29,821 nucleotides of DNA from Spirogloea muscicola (lineage: Eukaryota > Streptophyta > Zygnematophyceae > Spirogloeales > Spirogloeaceae), in assembly GCA_009602725.1 (NCBI GenBank), contig WELB01000106.1, positions 274,331 through 304,151 of the forward strand, in the 5' to 3' direction. Of this stretch, positions 1 through 10,534 are shown piece after piece. Every line of letters begins with the position of its first letter. Within the stretch, counting starts at the first letter, position 1. Below the pieces are notes generated by a model that worked only from the letters and a program-made list of their open reading frames with translations, made no database searches and had not been told where the DNA came from. The position numbers were made by a program, and so were the translations under genes.

Positions 1-150
1 GCTGGTCGCGCCCTTGCAGCAGCCTCTGGCTTGCGCAGCGGGGTTGCTCTTCCTCCCCTCAGCTCATCTGACTTCCTACTGCTGACACGGGGGTATTGAG
101 GGCGCCCTGTCTGCCTAGCCTTTGGCTCCGTCATGAACACCTGTATGCAT

Positions 151-170
151 CTGGCTGGCATTTCACAGCC
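151..170 (+). repeat. Dispersed hairpin unit, copy 1
   Basis: GGCTG and CAGCC arms enclose an 8-base loop. This copy and copy 2 share about 20 further bases on the 3' side (a TCAGCAGCCGC block followed by TTCT), so they look like a local duplication. They lie 117 bases apart, upstream of RRP4. Confidence 0.6.
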
Positions 171-269
171 GATTCTTTCATATCAGCAGCCGCTTTCTCT
201 ATCGCTACCGTGTAGCCCGCCTCCTGAAAGATCCCGCTGACATAGTACAAACACCGTCTGTGTGTACCT

Positions 270-286
270 GGCTGGCTTTCACAGCC
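270..286 (+). repeat. Dispersed hairpin unit, copy 2
   Basis: GGCTG-gctttca-CAGCC hairpin core, followed by the same TCAGCAGCCGC block as copy 1. It lies about 400 bases upstream of the RRP4 start codon. Confidence 0.6.
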
Positions 287-686
287 GCTGCTTTTAACGT
301 CAGCAGCCGCATTCTACTTCCACTGCGGGTCCTCCGAGCCACCGAGCCGAGCCGAGTAACTGTCTTGTATTCTAACGAGGCCGGAGGTCATTCGTTTCTT
401 TCGTTTCTTTTGTTTCTCCACGTCCACCTCCGGCCGAGCTGCAAACACGCACCTCTGTCCGCCACGCACTCTCGTCTCTGCTCCCGCCACCCCTCGTCCC
501 GTGCCCGTGCCTCAGCCCGAGCCTTGCCCATCACGCCTCGCTTGCGCACGCTAGTCGGAGCGCCAGTGTGCTCGTCAGCTCCCACAGGTCTGAGACAGCT
601 GCGGATGCGAGCGCTGCTGCGACCGCTGTAGCAGTTCTCCATTCGGCTGGGAGGAGGCAGGGCGAGGACGAGGCGAGCGCCACAGG

Positions 687-2807
687 ATGCTCGCAGGCGG
701 CCCGCGACCGAGCGGCGAGGTCGCAGAGCGCCTCCGGCGTGCCCAAGAGGAGCTCTGTGGGGACGGCAGCGAGGCGACGCAGTCGGGGGCCTTTGTTGTG
801 GTCGGGGATCCGATTGGCGTCGATGAGGAGGCAGGCTTCCTGCGGTGCGGGCCCCTCTGTGTCCCATGGCTCAAAGCCCAAATCCGCACCTCGTCACCTC
901 GCTCAAACCCCAAAAGCATGAATCCTGAACACTCCATTGCACAGATGTGACTATCCCTTGTGAACCTTAGTGATACCCATAGAATCAGAGCCCCTGGCTC
1001 CGCTCACCAATGCAGCAGCTCAGTGGGCCTCTGGCCTTCTGGTGGCAGAGGCCATGGCACGATTGCGGTCGGGCCACGGCTCTCAGCCACCCTCTGCGGG
1101 GTTGTGGAGCGCGTCAACAAGCTCGTCTCTGTCAAGCCGCTCAAAGCGAGGTGAACCGTTTGGTCCCCAAGTTTCACTGCCTTTCCTCGAGTACCGTCTC
1201 TGTGCTCCTGACTGCAACTCCTGCACAGACCCCAGTACTTCTATGGAATGGCAAGGCTCCTTGACAAAACTGGCAACCATTGGCGAGCACCCCACACGAA
1301 GCTCCACTGTGCTGCCACTATAGCTGACACGCAGAGGGCTGTTCTTAAGTAAGGTGCTCACATTTGCCTACAAAGTGCTGCGCAGGTACGTAGCTGAGAC
1401 TGGTGACGTTGTCATTGGACGGGTCACTGAGGTGAGGCCTTGTCCATCATGCAGCAGCAGCTCCCCTAAATTGATCCTGTATCCTGCCCTGGCGCTATTG
1501 GCTGACGGAAATTTTGGATTTTCACCATTGCTCTTCAATGCTGCTCACTGTTGGAACCAAAGTGTGAGATTAATCGTCAATTTGTGGATGGAGTAGTAAG
1601 TCTGCTTACGACTCTCTTGATCTTCTCAGAGTCTGCCTCGAAGCAAAACCTGATCCTGACATTCATTGCGGGTCAGCCAGGTCGCTCAGAAGAGATGGAA
1701 GGTCGATGTTAATTCGCGGCAGGACGCGCAGCTGATGCTATCGGCCGTCAACTTGCCTGGGGGCGTCCAGGCGAGCCACCCTTACTCCTGGTTCTAGTAT
1801 TAAATTCCCTTAAATTAGAAGTGGAAGTTGAGATACTAGACCATATCTGCAGAAGGACCGATGGCATATTCGTGTGGCACCTGCGCGGCAAATGCTGCTC
1901 TGCAGCGGCGGCGCACGGCAGTGGACGAGCTAAATATGAGGACACTGTACTGCGAGGGCGACCTCATCAGTGTGAGTTTCCGCAGTTTACCCGCCGCTTG
2001 CAAGTCTGCATGCGACCTCTGGCCATCTACTTTCCAGCACTTTGAAGCTGATTTGCCTGTTGGGCTGCCGGTTCACGGAGGCCCTTGCTTGGCACTGCGG
2101 CCTTGCGATGTTGCCATGCCATCTATAGGCCGAAGTGCAGAGCTCCCAGCACGACGGATCCATGTCCCTCCACACCCGCAGCCTCAAGTACGGAAAGGTA
2201 TGCTGCATTATGCTTCTTCACCTTGCCACTTCCGAATTGAGCATGTGAGCGCCACTTGCAATTGTGCCTCACCACAGCCAGCCAATTGCATTGAATCGCT
2301 TTCCAAGCCAGTGGACCCCATCTTTCTGCTGCCTCTTTGCAGCTGCTGCGGGGCCAGCTCGTGCAGGTGGCACCATATCTGGTGAAGCGGCTGCGGCAGC
2401 ACTTCCATGTGCTCACTGCGTTCCAGGTAGATCTCATCCTCGGCTGCAACGGGTTTGTTTTCGTGTCTGCACCGAAGCCATCGGGGCAGGACGATATGGA
2501 GATGGTGGATGCTGATGCATCTGCCGAGGAATCAGAACTACTTGCGGCACCAAACGCCGGCTCTGACATTGTTGAGCTTGAGGTACGGGAGCGCATCTGC
2601 CGCATCGCAAATGCCATCAGGGCCCTGGCAGGGCTGGGACTGCCAATTGAGCCAGACACAATACTCAGCACTGCAACCCTCGCTGAAGAGGGGCACGTTC
2701 CCCTCAGCGACATGCTTCTGCCAGAGTTCTTGGCCTTAGTCGCCGAGCTAGAGCCTCAAAGGCGACTTGCCGCCACTAAGAAATCTGCAAAAAGCAGAAA
2801 ACCTTGA
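687..2807 (+). CDS. RRP4: Exosome complex cap subunit RRP4 (EXOSC2)
   Basis: This is an RNA-binding cap subunit of the RNA exosome, the 3'-to-5' RNA decay and processing machine. Exons read by motif and splice site: 687-844, 1049-1150, 1386-1431, 1681-1770, 1906-1971, 2129-2197 and 2343-2807 (996 bases, 331 residues, usual size for the family). Family signatures appear in order: GFLRGHGT built across intron 1; VERVNKLVSVKPLKARY; the S1-domain stretch ETGDVVIGRVTEV; RWKVDVNSRQDAQLMLSAVNLPGG; DELNMRTLYCEGDLIS; SLHTRSLKYGK; then a KH domain with ILGCNGFVF. The acidic and Lys-rich C-terminus is specific to this copy. The fourth intron appears to use a GC donor (CAG|GCGAGC at 1771). The ATG at 687 is the only good start in frame. 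Identification rests on recalled RRP4 motifs and is strong. Confidence 0.92.
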
Positions 2808-5649
2808 AGAATTAACCGAGCTTTGCAAGTCATGTGATGATGGACAAGGCTATTGCAGAACTTGCATAAGTTGCAACTGTTGTGCGCTCCTAGGAGCTCC
2901 TTGGCAGCTGGGCGGATATACTAAGTGGTAGCCACTCCTTTTGCAGCGCATGTTACGTGGCCTTCCTACAGCCTTTCCTTTGGGCTGGCCTTTCACAGAC
3001 ACCGCCCTTAAACAGCAGCACTCCTACCCAGTATCACGTGGCACGCAGTTGGTTAGGGCCTGCAAATGCAGAACAGCAGAAGCTGTAACCCAAGATTTCT
3101 AGACCTGTCCCAGAATGACCATGTCGTCTTCCTCGACTAGCACCCCTCAGCCTAAGCCAGCAGTTGAGCAGATTGAACAGACAGATAGGACTAGTAGCAG
3201 TCTGATGAAGCCAGAACTGTCGCTCAGAGTGACAAGAAGCTATGAAGATCTTCTGGCCTGAACGGTGGACGACTACTGGACTGAGGGACGCTGCAAATAC
3301 GACCTTACATGTTGGCAACAGGCTTCAACAGGCTTACGAAGTTGCTTATGTGCACCATTGGGGCACTTCATTGCTGCAGCTTCTGATTATCTCGCTCTCA
3401 GTCCGAATAACAATCAGCTGCTGACCAGAAGTTACTGGCTTCCAAGTGGCTTCCAAGTGGCAATCTTTCTAAGATGAGCCCCACTTGCTAGTGCTGCTCG
3501 CCCGAAGTATTGCCAATGTTGCTAGCCTCTTTCAGCCGTTGTAGAATGGTTAAAGCGCACATGCTGTTCGCTTGAACCGAATGCGAGTACAATTCTGCCC
3601 ACTGAGGTGGATGCGCCCTTGCTATCCGTGTACTTTCAATGAGCAAGATGAAGAAATTGTTGCTCGTTGCAAGAAGGCAGAATTCATGTGCCCGCAAAGT
3701 ACGTGCATTGCTGCAACATTGTGGGTCGGGAAATGAGACCTTCTGCAAAGTAGTCATTGATGGCCTCATACAGTGGCGGGCGTCCAGGCAAGGTGCACAA
3801 CCTCTGGGCCGTCGATTTGGTAGAGCTGTTTGCCAAGCCCTAGAGGCCTCCCGCCAACAAGACCTTGCTTCAGTCATGTACCTCAGGTCAGCGTCCAGTA
3901 CATTCAATGCCCTTTAATCTCTCTCATTAACCGAATGAAGCACTGCCTTCTGAAAGGAGCCCTTACTCGCTTAAAGGACATCATGAATTGCATTGGCATA
4001 AGTGTTTCGCAAGTTCAGCGCGACCTTGTCATGCTCACATGCCGGAACTCATCACCCTGCTGGCTTGCCATTAGCATCAGAAGGCTCTGGCGTCACTGCT
4101 GCTGGCAGCTGGTCTGAAGCAAGGTGGAAACTGGAGCGCTTTCCCCAGTCACGGAGACAGCGCAGCGGTGGATGCAAACTCAGAGCAGCCTGTACAACCT
4201 TCCATGGCTTGCGGCGTGACATGAAGGGGGGAGGTAAATGCTCATCACCAGCGCTGGCAATTGTAGCCCTGCCACTGCCGGCAGCGATTGCAGAAGGGCC
4301 TTTGTGTGGGTGATGCTGCAACCATGTGTTGGCTGCAGTAAGCGTGGACGTGATCAAAGGCAAGTGGGTCCAAATTATGACAAAATGCAGCCAACATCTC
4401 AGAGGGCCCTGTGTCACCTTCCAATGCACGTTGTAAAATTGATCGACGAGGCACCTGCACAAAAGGCCAAGCAAAATCTCAGACTTGGTTGATGCCAAAC
4501 GGGACTCTGCAGGCTCATACCGGGTGGAGAATCTATCAGAAAATTCGTCAACAGCCCCCAAGTGCTCATATTCTATGGGTGTGTGATTGTCTGTCATGCC
4601 TCAAGAGGCTCTCAGTACGAGGAATGTGAGTCCAATCATGGCACTGGGACTGCACTACAACCACAGCATGACAAGGCAGTGGAAGAAATACAATGACTAT
4701 GAGAGTCTGTTACAGGCTTGCTTGCCCAAGCATCACTACTGATGCATGGAGAATGCTGCAGTGATCAACATCTCACGTGTGACGACTAAGAAGTAAGCGT
4801 TTACCTCCCACTATGATCAAGCAGCTCCGAAAGACACCACATCACATTCTACCAAGACAAGACCTGCATACTGGAAGTACATACACAACGCTAACTCTAT
4901 ATCTCACCACAGGCCTGCACATGATGAGTCACAGAGTCGCAGTTTCAGTTAGGCACACTCTCATCCTGCCTTCAGCAATTGCTACCTGCGTGTCCTCTCA
5001 AGAAAGAGCAAGCAACACTTATATTCCCTCTGCTAGTCAAAAACAGAGAAGTACACTTGGGCAGTACTCCCATGTGCCACCAGAGGGCCTGCCACTGTCG
5101 CATCAGCGTATAAGCTCACGGCAAAGCAAATGCATGCCGAGTGCCTTAGATATGATGCTTGTTCAAGACCAAAGTCCGCTCAGATTTCAGAAGTTTTTGG
5201 TTTCACAGGCTGGAAGCCTCCAAAGTCTAACATGTAATTGATTAGTAGGTCCTCACAGCGGACTCCCTCCCTTCCTCAGCTTGAGAACTAATGCTCAAGG
5301 TCACCCGTAATTGACAATGTTCATGTGCAATCTGTTTACCTGGCACATGCTTAGTGCTGGCATGCTTTTCCTGAAGGGCAGCTTCAAGTCAGTCCATCAC
5401 TCCTGCACGACGTTTCAGGAGTGAGCTTCAGGATCGCCAAAACTCCTGATTACAAAGCCAGGCATGAACGGGCACCCTGCGACAGGCACGGGTGTAGGCT
5501 GACGGGTCATCAGCGACTTAAATAGAGGTAATCAGAGGCAGGGCCTCATCTTGTTGCAGTAGTTCTATCATCACGTGACCCAAGCCCGAGGCTGCCAACC
5601 TCTTCAGTCTAACACAGCGGCCGAAATGCAAGATGCAGACATGCCTAAG
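2808..5649. other. Long stretch without a recognised gene
   Basis: Composition is less GC-rich than the neighbouring coding exons and all frames are broken often. Weak plus-strand candidates exist: a 48-codon ORF with ATG at 3115 and stop at 3259-3261 (Ser/Thr/Pro-rich start, then LSLRVTRSYEDLLA), and an open stretch at 3639-3885 ending in a donor-like CTCAG|GTCAGC. Neither matches a family I recognise, and I could not join them into one frame. A minus-strand open stretch at 4052-4597 also lacks family motifs. A tandem 11-bp duplication (TGGCTTCCAAG) lies at about 3437-3458. The hairpin unit at 2982 could be the promoter of an intron-rich, fast-evolving plus-strand gene. Confidence 0.3.
2982..3000 (+). 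repeat. Dispersed hairpin unit, copy 3
   Basis: GGGCTGGCCTTTCACAGAC, preceded by the pyrimidine-rich flank (GGCCTTCC..., CCTTT) also seen in other copies. One base of the right arm differs. It lies 175 bases after the RRP4 stop codon. Confidence 0.55.
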
Positions 5650-6186
5650 AAGCTCCTACTGAGTTTGCAGCTTGCGCAGGAGAGCTGCAGTGTCGCCATG
5701 TGGGGAAGGACCTGCGAGCCTTGGCTCTGCGGAGGGAGGGTGTGAAGGCGGTCAGAGCAGGTGCGGCCCCGCAGATCGCTGTCGCACCAAGCTCATACTA
5801 GGCTGGCACAGCCCTGAGCCAAGTCCAGCTAGCAATCAGTTCAATGTGGTGCCAAAGCGGTCCTCCATTGGAAAAGCACAGCTAGCTACTCGTCACAGGG
5901 GGCTGTGAGGGTAGTGGAGTGAGGAGCGAGGCCGAGGTTGTGGCGAGTCAGACCCGATGGAATGGATATTGCCTCGACAAGGTGTTGCGTTCAAGGCGCG
6001 CGAGCGCACCGCGTCACACATCTAATTGGGGTCATCCCTCTCGCCTCACCAAGGCCTCTCTCCCATTACTGAACCCCTTGCGTGTCCCGCAAAGCGCGCC
6101 CCTCGACTCTATGACTGCGCGAGACGGCCGGAGAGCCGGGCGACGGCGGGACCGCCGCTTCTCCCACGGCGGGCACGACGGCTCAC

Positions 6187-6250
6187 TGGGCCATGCGGCG
6201 GCTCGGATGCGCTTGGCGCCGCCCCGGCATCGACTACGCACTCGGCAGCA

Positions 6251-6288
<38 letters not shown>

Positions 6289-6294
6289 GGCCAT
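6187..6294 (-). CDS. Possible first exon of an unidentified Ala-leader protein
   Basis: ATG at 6294 on the minus strand starts Met-Ala-Thr-Ala-Thr followed by twelve Ala, then ECVVDAGAAPSASEPPHGP, ending at a donor-like CCA|GTGAGC. The base context of this ATG (GTGGCGGTGGCCATGGTGGC, given on the plus strand) nearly repeats that of the real minus-strand start at 16734, and both sit just beside a pair of hairpin units. This is an inference from context. No later exon could be found between 2800 and 6187, so the exon may be spurious. Confidence 0.2.
6251..6290 (+). repeat. (GGC)n trinucleotide repeat
   Basis: About ten uninterrupted GGC units followed by GGT-interrupted units. It reads as poly-Ala on the minus strand and poly-Gly on the plus strand. 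Similar GCC runs occur in the CDKG, GPX, BIO2 and unknown-protein genes of this window. Confidence 0.9.
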
Positions 6295-6649
6295 GGTGGC
6301 GTGAGCGGCGGTGGCTGCGGCGGCGGCGGGGCGACAATGGCGGCGGCGGCGTCTACAGCGGCGGCGGCCGCCGTTCCGGAGCTCCTCGGCCTTCGGAGAA
6401 CCCCAAACCCTCGACCCTTTCCAAACCCGCAACCTCGCGCCGTCAGCTAGGTGCCACAGCGAACGGCGAGGTGAGACGTCAAGGCGGTGCATTTGTCGTC
6501 GCCCGCCGGTGGTTCGAGCCCTCGCGGCCGCCCAGCGGTCCTCCCTCTCTGCGCTGAGCCATCTGGAAAGGGGGGGCCTGTTACGTTGTTCCGTATCTTG
6601 TGAGCTTTTTCATCATCTTCCGGCCTTTTTAGGCCTTCTTAACCTCGGT

Positions 6650-6667
6650 AGGCTGGCCTCTCAAAGT
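6650..6667 (+). repeat. Dispersed hairpin unit, copy 4 (degenerate)
   Basis: AGGCTGGCCTCTCAAAG: left arm and loop match the family, but the right arm is lost. The upstream flank (CTTCCGGCC, pyrimidine-rich) matches copy 8, and the downstream AGCTGTTTCTTA matches the GCTGTTCTCT block of copies 5 and 8. Confidence 0.5.
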
Positions 6668-6831
6668 TACTGCCTTGCATTGAAAGAGCTGTTTCTTACT
6701 TCTCCTTCGCTGCTGGGAAGTGAAGTCCCCATTCAGCCGGCTTCTGCACTGCTACCTTAGCCCCCCTCAGCATGGGGCTTCACCTTATGTAGCCCCAATT
6801 ATTGCACTAGCTTTAGCTTGTCCATTCTTTT

Positions 6832-6850
6832 GGGCTGGCCACTCACAGCC
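6832..6850 (+). repeat. Dispersed hairpin unit, copy 5
   Basis: GGGCTGGCCACTCACAGCC with both arms intact, then a CCGAAGCGCTGTTCTCT block about 16 bases further on, which copy 8 shares. Confidence 0.65.
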
Positions 6851-7428
6851 ACCAGTCAACTCCGAAGCGCTGTTCTCTTTAGCCTGAACAGCGTATTGGC
6901 GAGTTTGACCTTTCTTGCAAGTCGTATGCACATAGCGCCGTCTCCTTCTCTGCTCCCCCCTTTGCACCCTCGCTGAGACTCGAGCAAGGAAGCCTGAGTC
7001 CTCTGAGTCTTACACTTACTTTGGCCCCACCGAGGAAGGCCCACTGGTGACCACGTTGCACCTGCTGCTATGGTAGCCGAATAGTGTCCCAGCTCCTGCT
7101 CAAGCGCAACTCGATATGCACATATCAGTGGGCAATGAGAGGTCAGATCTGGCACCACTTCCCCTTCTCAAGTACTCCAGTCCCTTGGGCTCTGGTTCTC
7201 GGTGATCTTAGCAGCTTGCCTACCATCCCGGCCCATTCATTCCCCTGCGTCAGCCACCATCGGTCATGAGATCTGGGCCATGGTGGAGCTGCTCCCAATG
7301 GGGAAGCGGTCCTGCAATTGTGGCGTCTCCAGTCTCTTGGGGTCCCACCTCGAGCATGGGCATGGGACTGTGTATGACGTGACAAACATTCACAAGGAGC
7401 AGGGTCATCAACGAAGCCGTGGCCAGTC

Positions 7429-10400
7429 TCATCCAAAGAGACCCCCAGAGCCCAAGTCCGCTTGCCGCTGGCGTTGCTCCAGGAGGGGATCTGGGCTCTT
7501 GTGAATCCTCCTCGACCGCCTGTCAGTCGCCACCGACGAAAATCACCGAATATCAGGAGACTGAAGGCACTGCCATGCCCGTAGCCAAGTAGCCAACCAC
7601 TGGCCTGTCAGAGGGCCACGCCTCGAGAGCCCTCATCCACCTCTTCGCTGGCTAGCTGCTTTGCCAGTATAGAAGTTAGTGACATCCTCCTATTCTTACC
7701 TGTCATGCTGATTACGTGCAGGAAAAGTGGGCATCAGCTCCTTTGCTTTCGGCAGCGGCACCTCGCGGAACCACTCGTGCTTCAGCGCAGCCTCAGCCAT
7801 GATCCTCTGCAGGAGGATGAGCAACAGTGCATGCCTGCATATCTCAGCTTCATTGCCAGGCCCAAGTGGCAAACAGAAGGTTACGCTTGACACACGCATG
7901 CTGGGCTCGGTTCAGAGAAAAAGCACAGAAGTATTGCCAACAAAACACCACGATGCAGAGCGGGAACAGAGCAGACTGCAGACCTTCTTGGGGTCGTAGG
8001 TAAGGAGCTTGTTGAGCAGGTCAAACCCAGCCTCCGACAGCGTCGGCCGGCTGCCAAATGTGTTGAGCGGGAAGCGCTCCCGGAGCTTGTTGTAGCTGCA
8101 AAGGATCCAGACCATCAAAAACAATCTGACAAGCATGCTAGTCACCTGTTCTGTGCTCGCTGGAAATTTGGACGAGGTATGCTCCATGCAACATTTGCAG
8201 AAGCCAGAAAGCGTAGATGCAGATTATCTGATCATGCAGAGGGAAGTCAGGCACTCACGGCTGGCGCACAAAGTTGACCTTCTTCAGCAGGCTGGGAAAC
8301 TCAGGCCAAATCTTCTCATTTGGCGTCCCCAGCTCCCTGAAAATCTGCAGCTAGTTGTGCATGTCAGGCGTCGTGCCACACAATCATGCTTCTGAGCTGC
8401 TTCAGCATGGCTGGCAGTGCAATATAACTGTGTTTGCGAACTTCATACTGCTGATACGCAGACAATTACTAATATGCTGCACTTCTGCTGAGAGGGAGGT
8501 GCCAGCTTCTCTATCCGAGGAGGAATAGAGACAATACAAGAGTGGACAGAGATGCTGCTGCAGGCAATGCTCACGAACCTTGTCGAGCTGGTCAATTTCT
8601 GACTTGCCAGGGAAGAGTGGCTCCTTTCCCAGCAACTCGGCCATGATGCACCCAAGGGACCACATGTCGATTGCAGTGGAGTAGGTCTTGACGCCAAGCA
8701 GCAGCTCTGGGGCGCTGTGGCATGCCAAGCAACCCATCATACAGAGAATGTGAAGTCTGCAGGTCAACGACTTTCCTTCTCCCTGTAATGCGAGACAAGT
8801 AGCAGCTGGCCAGAGCCAGCACACCCGTAGAGCCCAAAGCATGAATGACTGAGCCCGGTAAAGACATGCAAACCTTGACCCGGATCCATCAATCCTGGAG
8901 CTGGCAAGGAGCAAGAGAGGGGACAGGATGCACACCGGTACCACAGGGTGACAACCATGTGTGTGTAGGCCTTGAGCGGGCTGCCATACTGTCGTGCGAG
9001 CCCGAAGTCGCAAATCTTCAGCTCCCCCTTGTTATTAAGCAGGAGGTTGGATGTCTTCAAATCCCTGCCATTTGCAAATAGCGTGTACAACTGTACCAAA
9101 TCAGACTAGCAATCGCTGCCTCACCTGCTCCTACTTACAATCCGATTCTTGGAGCTGCCACAGTATTGTGCGGCTCAGAAGTTGGAAGCAGACAGTCAAC
9201 CTGCCAGCTCAATGGCCATCAAATGCATTTGCAACGGGCCAGAGAGGCGTGAAGCACGGAATTTGCAGCTGCGTTGCCGCGCCCTGAACCCCAGTGACAC
9301 GTGAGCGTTGGAGATCAGAGCTCTGGCTTCAAACCTACACCTTGAGCTCAACTCGTCAGGAGCTTGGTGCAGCTCACCGGTGGAGGACCCAGTTCTGGTG
9401 GAGGTAGTGGGTGCCCTCAAAGAGCTGCAGCATGAGGCACTTGACCTCGGACTGCGAGAAGGGCTGCTTCATGGTCTCCATGAGCGACTTGAGGTCGTGG
9501 TCCATGTACTCCATGACCATGAAGATGGCGTCCAGGTTGGAGCCCACCACGACCTCGCGCACATCCACAATTGAGGCGTGCGGGCCATCATGCGCAAAGG
9601 ACAGCAGGATGTTGATCTCGCGCAGGCTCGTCATGGGGAAGCCCTCGCGCTCCTTGTCCATCTTCACGCGCTTCAGCGCCACCACCTCGCCACTGCGCTT
9701 GTCGCGTGCGCGGTACACAACGCCGTACGTCCCCTCGTCGATACAGTTCAGGCGCTCAAAGTCCTCCACAGGCCGGCACCCCTGCAGCATGTCGATCACG
9801 CGGCGTCGCACTGCGCCGGCCTCCCTGCCGCCGTCTTCCTGACTGGCAGCGGAGGCTGCTGCGCCGCCGCCGTCGTTGTCCGAGCTGCTCTCAGGGCGCT
9901 GCAGCTCCTCCTCTGATCCGCCCCCGACACCGCCACCGTCACTCAGCTCCTGCAGCTCACGCTGATTGAGTTCGCGCTCATAGTCTTCGCCGCCGTCATC
10001 CCCAGCTGGCTCGCCGCTGCCCACGCCGCCGCCGCTGCTCCCTGCGCTGCTGCGCCGACCATTCTCCAGCTTCTCCTCGGCAACAGCTGCGCCACTGCCC
10101 GCCCTCGCCAGGCCCAGGCCACGGAGCCCGCTGCTGCTGCCGCGCCGCCGTAGCACCTCTGCAGATGCCGCCGCCGCCGCCGCCGCCGCCGCCCCTCCAC
10201 TACCGCCGAGCTCATTGTCCTCGTCCTCGTCCATCGCCGCGCTGGCCCACCTCGAGCGGCTGATGTTGGGCAACGCCGGCTCTTGCTCCTCCTCCTCATC
10301 GTCGTTGACGTCCTCGTCCTCCTCATCCCCACCCTCCTCCCTCCTCTCTGGCTCCCGCGCTAGCGGCCCGTCGCTGTCCTCCTCCTCCTTGTATGCGAAC

Positions 10401-10534
10401 ACGCCTCGCGATCCTGCTTTCTCATAGTCCAGCGGCAAATCCTCATGCACAGGTTTTACGTCCCTCAGCTCGTCGGGCTTGGCTTCCACGTTGCGATGCT
10501 TCTGCGGTACATCTCCGGCTGCTGCGGCGGGCAT
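7429..10534 (-). CDS. CDKG: CDK11/CDKG-type cyclin-dependent kinase
   Basis: Nuclear Ser/Thr kinase of the CDK11 (animal) / CDKG (plant) group, tied by family knowledge to pre-mRNA splicing and transcription with L-type cyclins. Exons on the minus strand: 10534-9378, 9064-8936, 8714-8579, 8344-8259, 8095-7984, 7806-7700 and 7519-7429 (1818 bases, 605 residues). The N-terminus is low-complexity and acidic. The kinase domain shows [35 protein letters not shown] in place of [54 protein letters not shown] and [13 protein letters not shown]. The last exon gives [10 protein letters not shown]...GSGGLFG, the plant CDKG tail. Exon 6 ends in a perfect donor (CAG|GTAAGA), so the apparent stop just after it is intronic. 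The reading stays open upstream to about 10951, but 10534 is the first ATG in frame and the hairpin unit lies in between. It is divergent from the peroxidase gene. Confidence 0.93.

Larger units (their letters stand above)
1..686 (+). promoter_or_regulatory. 5' flank and leader region of the RRP4 gene
   Basis: No protein-coding gene is recognised here. The stretch holds two copies of the dispersed hairpin unit (cores at 151-170 and 270-286) with a TGTAGCCC motif between them (about 210-217). A pyrimidine-rich tandem tract of about three 9-bp TTCGTTTCT-like units follows at about 390-418. The RRP4 start codon lies at 687, so promoter and leader are the simplest reading; a minus-strand gene starting left of the window could share it. 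Confidence 0.4.
5650..6560. other. GC-rich region with possible gene starts, no recognised gene
   Basis: A plus-strand open reading at about 5653-5811 (LRALALRREGVKAVRAGAAP..., stop TAG) looks coding in composition but has no family match. A short perfect inverted repeat, AGGCTGgcaCAGCCCT at about 5810-5825, may be a decayed hairpin unit. From 6120 on the sequence is very GC-rich, with a (GGC)n run and ATG codons on both strands (6294 minus; about 6337 plus, followed by an Ala-rich reading). A donor-like GAG|GTGAGA occurs at about 6469. Long open frames here are inflated by GC content and are not evidence of genes. Confidence 0.25.
6561..7428 (+). promoter_or_regulatory. Intergenic region with a pair of hairpin units
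   Basis: No gene is recognised. The stretch holds hairpin copies 4 (6650) and 5 (6832), separated by 182 bases, with the shared motif TATGTAGCCCC at about 6786-6796 between them. The right part is probably 3' untranslated sequence of the minus-strand CDKG gene, whose stop codon is at 7429-7431. No plus-strand gene that copies 4 and 5 could serve is visible, so they may belong to a divergent minus-strand gene starting near 6294. Confidence 0.35.

Noticed and set aside
4052-4597. 181-codon minus-strand open frame
   Set aside because: No recognisable domain, no splice-supported neighbours and no coding-like conservation that I can see.
6505-6525. GGTTCGAGCC resembling a tRNA T-arm
   Set aside because: No matching acceptor, D or anticodon arms at the right spacing.
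5919-6557. 212-codon plus-strand open frame
   Set aside because: It is Arg/Gly low-complexity made by the GGC run; no family motif and competing open frames on both strands.
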